Assembly: GCF_016907385.1 (NCBI RefSeq)
Contig: NZ_JAFBBU010000001.1
Location: forward strand, 1,798,001 to 1,862,000
Direction of reading: 5' to 3'
DNA from: Subtercola frigoramans
GTDB lineage: Bacteria > Actinomycetota > Actinomycetes > Actinomycetales > Microbacteriaceae
Length of the DNA stretch: 64,000 nucleotides
Both the position numbers and the translations under genes were made by a program. Every line of letters begins with the position of its first letter. Positions within the stretch are counted from its first letter, which is position 1. Under the pieces are notes generated by a model. The model saw only the letters and a list, made by a program, of their open reading frames with translations, did no database searches and was not told the origin of the DNA. This document shows positions 26,924-33,428 of this stretch, one piece after another.

Positions 26924-26943
26924 GTGGCCGTTCATACGGCCAC
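26924..26943 (+). terminator. Hairpin after the MFS gene
   Basis: GTGGCCG pairs with CGGCCAC around a six-base loop. No U tract follows. It lies in the 213-base gap before sigA and may end the MFS transcript. The rest of the gap holds TTGACA-like sequences near 26846 and 26957, candidate -35 elements, but I could not pair them securely with a -10. Confidence 0.45.
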
Positions 26944-27063
26944 GCAAAGACCCAGCACTTGACATGGGTCTTAGTAATGTCAAAAAACAACTCCGGTCGA
27001 CCTTGACTCGGGTTCGCCACCTCAGGCGCCCTCGGTTTCTCGCCCGGTGTGAAAGGTGATCTC

Positions 27064-28410
27064 ATGGCCACCACGAAAGCTCCCTCCGCCACAAAGGCGC
27101 CCGCTGCCAAGGCGCCTGCAACCAAGAGCGCTGCGGCAGTCAAAGCTCCCGCTGCCAAGACAACGGCAGCCAAGGCGGCCGCCGCCAAGAAGACCGGGCC
27201 TGCCGTCAAGGCGACTGCCCGGGGCAAGGCAACGGCAAGCAAGGCAACCGGTGCCAGTGACGCAGACGAGGACGACGAAGCGGTCGAGCTCGACGACGTT
27301 GTTGTGGTCGAAGACGACACCGAAGACGTTCTCGTCGTTGTTGCCGTGCCCGACGCCGACAGCGACTCCGCGGAAGATTCAGATACCGACGACGACACCA
27401 AGAAGTCGGCGTCGACCGAAGACCTTCCCTCTGGCGCGCTCGTCCTCTCGCTCGTCGACGATGACGATGACGTGCCCGTCTACTCGAGCGCGATCACGGG
27501 TGCGACAGCTGACCCGGTCAAGGACTACCTGAAGCAGATCGGCAAGGTCGCCCTGCTGAACGCGGCCGAGGAGGTCGAGCTCGCCATGCGCATTGAGGCC
27601 GGCCTGTTCGCCGAAGACAAGCTGGCGAACGCCGAGGGCCTCACCCCCCAGGTCAAACGCGAACTGCAATGGGTCGCCAAAGACGGGCAGCGGGCCAAGA
27701 GCCACCTGCTCGGCGCGAACCTCCGCCTCGTCGTCAGCCTTGCCAAGCGCTACACCGGCCGGGGAATGCAGTTCCTCGACCTCATCCAGGAGGGAAACCT
27801 GGGCCTCATTCGTGCGGTCGAGAAGTTCGACTACACCAAGGGCTTCAAGTTCTCGACGTACGCGACCTGGTGGATCCGCCAGGCGATCACCAGGGCCATG
27901 GCAGATCAGGCGCGGACCATCCGCATCCCGGTTCACATGGTCGAGGTCATCAACAAGCTGGCTCGCGTGCAACGCCAGATGCTGCAGGATCTCGGTCGTG
28001 AACCCACGCCCGAAGAGTTGTCACGTGAATTGGACATGACCCCCGAGAAGGTCGTCGAGGTCCAGAAGTACGGTCGCGAGCCCATCTCTCTGCACACCCC
28101 ACTCGGCGAAGACGGCGACAGTGAATTCGGTGACCTCATCGAAGACACCGAAGCAGTTGTCCCGGCAGACGCCGTGGGCTTCACCATGCTTCAGAAGCAA
28201 CTCGAATCGTTGCTCGACTCCCTTTCGGAGCGCGAGGCGGGAGTCATCCGCATGCGTTTCGGCCTCGGAGACGGCATGCCGAAGACTCTCGACCAGATCG
28301 GTGACACGTTCGGCGTGACGCGTGAGCGCATCCGCCAGATCGAGTCCAAGACGATGGCCAAGCTCCGCCACCCCTCGCGTTCGCAGTCGCTTCGCGACTA
28401 CCTCGAGTAA
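27064..28410 (+). CDS. sigA: Primary RNA polymerase sigma factor
   Basis: This is the housekeeping sigma factor, 448 residues. The N-terminal 60 residues are an Ala/Lys/Pro/Thr-rich basic stretch (repeats like [11 protein letters not shown]), followed by about 70 very acidic residues. Region 1.2 begins [16 protein letters not shown]. Region 2 has [57 protein letters not shown]. Region 3 follows, and region 4 ends [23 protein letters not shown]. The start at 27064 was chosen because AAAGGTGA lies five bases before it; a GTG at 27049 is the alternative. murT starts three bases after the stop. Confidence 0.96.
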   Translation: MATTKAPSATKAPAAKAPATKSAAAVKAPAAKTTAAKAAAAKKTGPAVKATARGKATASKATGASDADEDDEAVELDDVVVVEDDTEDVLVVVAVPDADSDSAEDSDTDDDTKKSASTEDLPSGALVLSLVDDDDDVPVYSSAITGATADPVKDYLKQIGKVALLNAAEEVELAMRIEAGLFAEDKLANAEGLTPQVKRELQWVAKDGQRAKSHLLGANLRLVVSLAKRYTGRGMQFLDLIQEGNLGLIRAVEKFDYTKGFKFSTYATWWIRQAITRAMADQARTIRIPVHMVEVINKLARVQRQMLQDLGREPTPEELSRELDMTPEKVVEVQKYGREPISLHTPLGEDGDSEFGDLIEDTEAVVPADAVGFTMLQKQLESLLDSLSEREAGVIRMRFGLGDGMPKTLDQIGDTFGVTRERIRQIESKTMAKLRHPSRSQSLRDYLE

Positions 28411-28413
28411 ACC

Positions 28414-29697
28414 TTGAGTCTTCGCACCACGACGGCCGTTCTTGTCGGCCGGGCGGTCCGGCTCGCCGCCCGGGCGCGCGGCGGCGGTTCGGCCATCCCA
28501 GGCACGATCGCACTGAAGATCGCTCCGCGCTTTCTCGAAGACACGATCTCGCGCATCCCGCTCGGTGTTGTGGCGGTTTCGGGTTCGAACGGTAAGTCGA
28601 CGACCACGAACATGCTGGCGGCGATCCTGCGCGAGCACGGGCTGAAGGTCTTCACCAACCCGTCTGGTGGCAACCTGCCGCAGGGCATCGCCTCGTCTGT
28701 TCTCTCGAGTGTTTCGGTGACCGGCGTGCTCGATGCTGATATCGCAATTCTCGAGGTCGATGAGGGTTACGGACCCAAGATCGCGAAGATGCTGAAGCCG
28801 ACGACAGTGCTGCTGCTGAACATCCAGATCGACCAGCTCAACAGGTACCACGAGCCCGAACGAGTCGTCAGGATGCTCGAAGAAGTGGCCGGCACTGCCA
28901 CCCGGGCGCTTGTGCTCAACCGGGACGACAATCACCTCGTGGACCTCGATTCTCGCCTCAGCGGCTCTCGTGAGGTCACGTTCTTCGGCGCAGCTCCCGA
29001 ACTCATCGCTGCTTCCGCTCACGGAGTCGCCTCAGCGGACCGGTTCGGCAACGACAGCGTGCGGGCCGGTGATCGTGAAGCCGAGGTGACGGTGACCGAC
29101 CTCGGTGAGAGCCAGGCCGTTCTGGCGATCGACGGGCGAGACGTGGCAGTGAGGCTGCCCGCCAGGGGCCTGCACTACGCACTCGACGCCGCCGGCGCTG
29201 CCGCCACCGCCAAGGCGATCCTCGGAGATCGCTTCCACCCGGGACTCGTGACAGCGGCACTCAACGGCCTCACGACGGTCTACGGCCGGGGCGAGCTGCT
29301 GCACGTGGGCAATGAAGCCATCGAGATCATCATGATGAAGAATCCGGCGAGCCTCCAACTGAACCTCGATTCGCTCGAAGCGGCCCCCGAACAGGTCTTC
29401 ATGGCGGTGGACGAGGGAACACCCGATCCCTCGTGGATCTACGACATCGACCTCAGCAGGCTCGACCACGTCGACGTCATCACCGGCTCGAAAGCGTGGC
29501 AGTTCGCTGTGCGGTTCGGCTACGCCGGGATTCCGGTCGGAGCCGTCGAACTCGACGTGCGTTCGGCGATCAAACAGTTCCTCGCTCTTCCACGGCCGGG
29601 CACCGGTAGAAAGACGATGATCCTGAACTACGAGCAGATGATGCTCATTCGCAAGATCCTCGGTTTCAAAGAGCTCGAAGGCGGAGGCAAGTCGTGA
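28414..29697 (+). CDS. murT: MurT-like Mur ligase without zinc ribbon
   Basis: MurT with GatD normally amidates the alpha-carboxyl of D-Glu in lipid II. The 427-residue protein has the Mur-ligase ATP loop SGSNGKSTTTNM at 56-67, the GGNLPQGIASS segment, EVDEGY (metal and carbamate region), LNIQIDQLNRYHEPERV, and the C-terminal DUF1727 part with VDEGTPDPSWIYDID at about 332-346, whose Asp338 aligns with the conserved DxSW block. There is no cysteine in the whole protein, so the Cys4 zinc ribbon of Staphylococcus and other MurT is absent. The TTG start lies three bases after sigA; no strong ribosome site is seen. The stop overlaps gatD by four bases. Confidence 0.88.
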   Translation: MSLRTTTAVLVGRAVRLAARARGGGSAIPGTIALKIAPRFLEDTISRIPLGVVAVSGSNGKSTTTNMLAAILREHGLKVFTNPSGGNLPQGIASSVLSSVSVTGVLDADIAILEVDEGYGPKIAKMLKPTTVLLLNIQIDQLNRYHEPERVVRMLEEVAGTATRALVLNRDDNHLVDLDSRLSGSREVTFFGAAPELIAASAHGVASADRFGNDSVRAGDREAEVTVTDLGESQAVLAIDGRDVAVRLPARGLHYALDAAGAAATAKAILGDRFHPGLVTAALNGLTTVYGRGELLHVGNEAIEIIMMKNPASLQLNLDSLEAAPEQVFMAVDEGTPDPSWIYDIDLSRLDHVDVITGSKAWQFAVRFGYAGIPVGAVELDVRSAIKQFLALPRPGTGRKTMILNYEQMMLIRKILGFKELEGGGKS

Positions 29698-30506
29698 CCG
29701 GATTGCGAATTGCCCACCTCTTTCCGCGCACACTGGGCATGAACGGCGAGAGCGGCAACGTCGACATTCTGCGCTTCCGCGCCGAATCACGCGGCCTCAC
29801 CGTCGTGGTCGACCGGATTGAGCACGGCGACGTCATCTCGCCCGAGACCGACCTGGTATTCGTTGGCAGCGGGCCGGTCTCAGCGCTGATCGAGACCGAG
29901 CCGTGGATCGACGATGTGTCGCCCGCGCTGCATACGCTGGCTGCAGCCGACGTACCCTTTCTTGCCGTCGGTGGTGGATTCCAGCTGCTCGGCGAATGGG
30001 TCCGGCTCGCCGATGGGCGGGAGCTCGAAGGTGCCGGAGTGTTTCCGGTGACGACGACGGTCGCGGGGGAGCGCGTGGTGGGTGACTTCGTCATCGAGTC
30101 CCGTCTCGGTGTACTCGTCGGCTTCGAGAACCGCGGTTCATACATCGACATCGGCTCGGCCGCACCCATCGGGCACGTCATCTACGGTCGCGGCAATGTC
30201 GCGGCAACCGGGCCTGGCGCGAGTGCAGGCGCTGCGGCCGTTGCCGCATCAGGCGCCAACGTGGCGGGCACACTTCTCGTGGCGCCCGACCAGCGCGTCG
30301 AAGGCTACTGGGTCGGCAACCTCATCGGCACCCACCTCCATGGCCCAGTGTTGGCCAACAATCCGGCTCTGGCCGACTGGCTTCTCGCGGCTGCGCTCGC
30401 GCGACGCGAAGAGACACTGCCAGAGGCGACGGCCGAGCTCGACGAGATCGATCGCCGGGCATCCGAAGCTCGCAGTACGATCGCGGCAGCACCCCTCAGC
30501 GAGTAG
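29694..30506 (+). CDS. gatD: GatD-like amidotransferase lacking the catalytic cysteine
   Basis: GatD is a class I glutaminase that supplies ammonia to MurT. The 270-residue protein has the family's start (MNGESGNVDILRFRAESRG), VFVGSG, the elbow region FLAVGGGFQLLGEW and the late GTHLHGPVLANNP. At the elbow, family members read (V/I)C(G/A)GYQ; here the residue is Gly93 (codon GGT at 29970-29972), and the protein has no cysteine at all. The catalytic His equivalent, His216, is kept. The reading frame is intact and overlaps murT by four bases, so this looks like a maintained pseudoenzyme and not a decaying gene. Confidence 0.85.
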   Translation: MTGLRIAHLFPRTLGMNGESGNVDILRFRAESRGLTVVVDRIEHGDVISPETDLVFVGSGPVSALIETEPWIDDVSPALHTLAAADVPFLAVGGGFQLLGEWVRLADGRELEGAGVFPVTTTVAGERVVGDFVIESRLGVLVGFENRGSYIDIGSAAPIGHVIYGRGNVAATGPGASAGAAAVAASGANVAGTLLVAPDQRVEGYWVGNLIGTHLHGPVLANNPALADWLLAAALARREETLPEATAELDEIDRRASEARSTIAAAPLSE

Positions 30507-30519
30507 GGTCAGATCGACC

Positions 30520-30582
30520 AATCGTCGGCCCTCGTTCCATCCGAGCTGCATAGTGCGTTGATGTGAACGAGGGCCGACGATT
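30520..30582. terminator. Long inverted repeat downstream of gatD
   Basis: AATCGTCGGCCCTCGTTC at 30520-30537 is exactly complementary to GAACGAGGGCCGACGATT at 30565-30582, with a 27-base loop. It lies between convergent gatD and parE, and is a probable terminator for the murT-gatD transcript. Confidence 0.7.
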
Positions 30583-30596
30583 GCGTGATCGCCAGC

Positions 30597-30740
30597 GCGA
30601 CAGCCAGCGCCGACGAAGCTGTGCTTCGTCGGTTCGCTAGGTGTCGATGCGCGCGCTGGAGCTATGGCGATTGCACAGCAATCGAGCGACAGCCAGCGCC
30701 GACGAAGCTGTGCTTCGTCGGTTCGCTAGGTGTCGATGCG
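30597..30740. repeat. 55-base exact direct repeat over the parE 3' end, with internal hairpins
   Basis: Copy 1 (30597-30651) and copy 2 (30686-30740) are identical. Copy 2 contains the last codons and the TAG stop of parE. Each copy contains CCGACGAAGC-TGT-GCTTCGTCGG, a perfect 10-base stem that probably acts as a terminator for parE. The arrangement is a local duplication of the gene's tail. Confidence 0.9.
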
Positions 30741-32807
30741 TTCACGCGACAGCCCCGAGCTGCCGGCGATGATGAACTCCTTGCGTGGTGCGACATCGTC
30801 GCCCATCAGGAGCTCGAAGGTGCGCTCGGCGGCCTGGGCATCGGTGACACGCACGCGGCGGAGCATTCGGTGTCGCTTGTCCATCGTGGTCAACGCGAGC
30901 TGGTCGGCATCCATCTCGCCAAGGCCCTTGTAGCGCTGGATCGGATCCTGATAGCGCTTGTTCGTTCGCTTCAGCCCGGCAAGCACGCCCTGCAACTCGG
31001 TCTCGGAATAGGTGTAGATCGTCTCGTTCGGCTTCGTGCCCGGGTTCATGACGACCACCCGATGAAGGGGAGGTACGGCCGCGAACACGCGCCCGGCATC
31101 GATCATGGGCCGCATGTAGCGGAAGAACAGGGTCAGAAGCAAGGTGCGAATGTGTGCACCATCGACGTCGGCGTCGCTCATCAGGATGATCTTGCCATAC
31201 CTGGCAGAATCGAGATCGAACGAGCGGCCCGACCCTGCGCCGAGCACCTGGATGATCGAAGCACACTCGCTGTTCGAGAGCATGTCGGAGACCGACGCCT
31301 TCTGAACGTTCAGGATCTTGCCGCGAATGGGCAGCAGAGCCTGGAATTCGCTGTTTCGGGCCAGTTTTGCCGTACCAAGCGCCGAGTCACCCTCGACGAT
31401 GAACAGTTCACTCGAGACCACATCGCTGCTGCGACAGTCCACGAGCTTTGCCGGCAACGAAGAGCTCTCGAGCGCATTCTTTCGGCGCTGCGTCTCTTTG
31501 TGAGCGCGAGCTGAGATGCGGGACTTCATCTCGGCGACGACCTTGTCGAGCACCAGGGCGGTCTGGGTCTTGTCATCGCGCTTCGGTGACGAGAACCTCT
31601 CCGAGAGCGACTTCGTCACGACAGAGGTGACGATGTTGCGAACGGCAGGCGTTCCGAGGATCTCCTTCGTCTGGCCCTCGAACTGCGGCTCCGGCAACCG
31701 AACGGTCAAAACCGCCGTGAGACCTGCGAGAACGTCTTCTTTGTCGAGCTTGTCGTTGCCGACCTTCAACCGGCGCGCGTTGGCTTCAACGGTGGTACGC
31801 AGGAAGCGGAGCAGCCCTGCCTCGAAACCGGCGAGGTGCGTACCACCCTTCGGCGTGGAGATGATATTGACGAATGTCTTGACCGTCGTCTCGTACCCCG
31901 TTCCCCACCGCAGGGCGACATCGACGGTGCAGTCCCGGGTGAGCTCGGTGGGCACCATCGCCCCGGCCTCGCTGAGCACGGGAACGGTCTCGGTGAAGCT
32001 GCCATCACCCGTCAGGCGCCAGGTGTCGGTGAGCGGGGCATCCGGTGCCAGAAAATCGACGAATTCGGCTAGACCCCCCTCGTAGCTGAACGATTCGTGG
32101 AGGGTCTCGGCGCCACGGTTGTCGGTGATGTCGAGCGAGAGCCCCGACACGAGGAACGCGGTCTGGCGCGCTCGGTCGACGAGCTCATCGGTCTGGAACT
32201 GCGTGGACTCGGTGAAGATCTGTGGGTCGGCCCAGTACCTGATGCGGGTACCTGTCACTCCGCGGGCCACTTTGCCGACGACACGCAGTTCACTCTTGTT
32301 CTCGAACGGCGTGAACTTCGACGAGGGAGTTGGTGCACCGGTATCGGCGAAATTGCCCGGCTCACCGCGGTGGAACGACATCGCCCAGGTCTTGCCGTCG
32401 CGGTCGACCTCGACGTCGAGCCGCTCCGACAGCGCGTTCACCACCGAGGCGCCGACGCCGTGCAACCCGCCGGAGGCAGCGTACGACCCCGAACCGAACT
32501 TGCCGCCGGCGTGCAGTTTGGTGAAGACGACCTCGACGCCTGAGAGACCCGTGCGCGGCTCGATGTCGACCGGAATGCCGCGTGCCCTGTCACGCACCTC
32601 GACGCTGTTGTCAGGGTGCAGGATGATCGAGATCTCGTTGCCGTGGCCACCGAGTGCCTCGTCGACCGAGTTGTCGATGATCTCCCAGAGGCAGTGCATG
32701 AGCCCGCGTGGCCCGGTCGAACCGATGTACATACCCGGGCGCTTGCGAACAGCTTCGAGACCCTCGAGAACCGACAGGTGCCTGGCCGAGTAGTCAGATG
32801 ATGCCAC
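30726..32807 (-). CDS. parE: Topoisomerase IV subunit B (GyrB/ParE family)
   Basis: This is the ATPase subunit of a type IIA topoisomerase that decatenates chromosomes. The 693-residue protein has the GHKL ATP site (EIIDNSVDEALGG, DRARGIPVDIEP, GGLHGVGASVVNALS), the transducer, and the TOPRIM domain with FIVEGDSALG and MSDADVDGAHIRTL; the C-terminus has QRYKGLGEMDADQL. The length and pairing with the neighbouring parC-type gene favour ParE over GyrB, whose gene normally lies near dnaA. The GTG start at 32807 follows AAGGG by seven bases; the ATG at 32858 is an alternative. The stop is within a duplicated segment. Confidence 0.9.
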   Translation of the reverse strand: MASSDYSARHLSVLEGLEAVRKRPGMYIGSTGPRGLMHCLWEIIDNSVDEALGGHGNEISIILHPDNSVEVRDRARGIPVDIEPRTGLSGVEVVFTKLHAGGKFGSGSYAASGGLHGVGASVVNALSERLDVEVDRDGKTWAMSFHRGEPGNFADTGAPTPSSKFTPFENKSELRVVGKVARGVTGTRIRYWADPQIFTESTQFQTDELVDRARQTAFLVSGLSLDITDNRGAETLHESFSYEGGLAEFVDFLAPDAPLTDTWRLTGDGSFTETVPVLSEAGAMVPTELTRDCTVDVALRWGTGYETTVKTFVNIISTPKGGTHLAGFEAGLLRFLRTTVEANARRLKVGNDKLDKEDVLAGLTAVLTVRLPEPQFEGQTKEILGTPAVRNIVTSVVTKSLSERFSSPKRDDKTQTALVLDKVVAEMKSRISARAHKETQRRKNALESSSLPAKLVDCRSSDVVSSELFIVEGDSALGTAKLARNSEFQALLPIRGKILNVQKASVSDMLSNSECASIIQVLGAGSGRSFDLDSARYGKIILMSDADVDGAHIRTLLLTLFFRYMRPMIDAGRVFAAVPPLHRVVVMNPGTKPNETIYTYSETELQGVLAGLKRTNKRYQDPIQRYKGLGEMDADQLALTTMDKRHRMLRRVRVTDAQAAERTFELLMGDDVAPRKEFIIAGSSGLSRERIDT

Positions 32808-33039
32808 AGAGTTGCCCTTCGTGATGGGTGCCCGACGTGGGCGACGAGTGTGGTCCACGGCTTCTCACCCAACCACCAACCCTACTTTCGGGCAGTGACA
32901 TCAGGGGTATCGACACCCGAAAGCGAGTGTGCCGTACGCGCACAGCGAAACACAGACGAATGTAACCTAGTGGGAACATACTCATGCTTGTATTGGTTAC
33001 ACAGATTGTCTGAGGTACGAACCCGTGAGGAGCCAGAAG

Positions 33040-33276
33040 ATGCAAACAATTGCAACAGAGACCAGCGTGGTGGGCGATCTCGAAGTGAGCCGCCAGCTGA
33101 CCGGTGCAGACCGCTGCGACAGCTGTGGTGCACAGGCCTACGTCCGTGTCGAGATGGCCAGCGGTGAACTCCTGTTCTGCGCGCACCACGGTCGCGAGGT
33201 CCACGCCAAACTGTTCCCCATCGCCAAGAGCTGGCACGACGAGTCGGCCCGACTCCTCGAAGACCACCGCTCGTAG
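33040..33276 (+). CDS. Small zinc-ribbon protein (DUF7455-like)
   Basis: This 78-residue protein has CDSC (about residues 27-30) and CAHH (about 47-50), which would bind one zinc ion, followed by REVHAKLFPIAKSWHDESARLL. Similar small proteins lie between the parE and parC genes in actinobacteria, and the function is unknown. GGAG lies seven bases before the ATG at 33040. A hairpin (AGAGCGGCGCCG / CGGCGCCGCTCT, 33297-33336) follows the stop. Confidence 0.8.
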   Translation: MQTIATETSVVGDLEVSRQLTGADRCDSCGAQAYVRVEMASGELLFCAHHGREVHAKLFPIAKSWHDESARLLEDHRS

Positions 33277-33296
33277 TAAGAACTACGCACGCCTGA

Positions 33297-33336
33297 AGAG
33301 CGGCGCCGCGCATCTCCGGATGCTCGGCGCCGCTCT
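33297..33336 (+). terminator. Terminator hairpin after the zinc-ribbon gene
   Basis: AGAGCGGCGCCG and CGGCGCCGCTCT form a 12-base stem, followed by TTCG. It lies between convergent genes. Confidence 0.75.
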
Positions 33337-33348
33337 TTCGTCTTCTGC

Positions 33349-33390
33349 GGTTTCGATACGGCGTGCTTCGCTCGCCTACTCAACCAGCGG
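33349..33390. repeat. Single half-unit of the palindromic intergenic repeat (copy 3)
   Basis: GGTTTCGATACG to CTACTCAACCAGCGG, one half-unit only, with the same ends as copies at 1621, 5544, 48089 and 50294. Confidence 0.85.
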
Positions 33391-33428
33391 TCGGCTCAAT
33401 CAGCGGTCAGCCCAATCAGCGGTCAGCT
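33381..33428. repeat. Three tandem 16-base units at the parC stop
   Basis: CAACCAGCGGTCGGCT, CAATCAGCGGTCAGCC and CAATCAGCGGTCAGCT follow each other directly. The first starts inside the half-unit repeat, and the third contains the parC stop codon (33423-33425). Confidence 0.85.

Noticed and set aside
29694..30506. Decaying gatD pseudogene
   Set aside because: The frame is intact over 270 codons, overlaps murT, and the other family blocks including His216 are conserved; loss of function by decay would not keep these.
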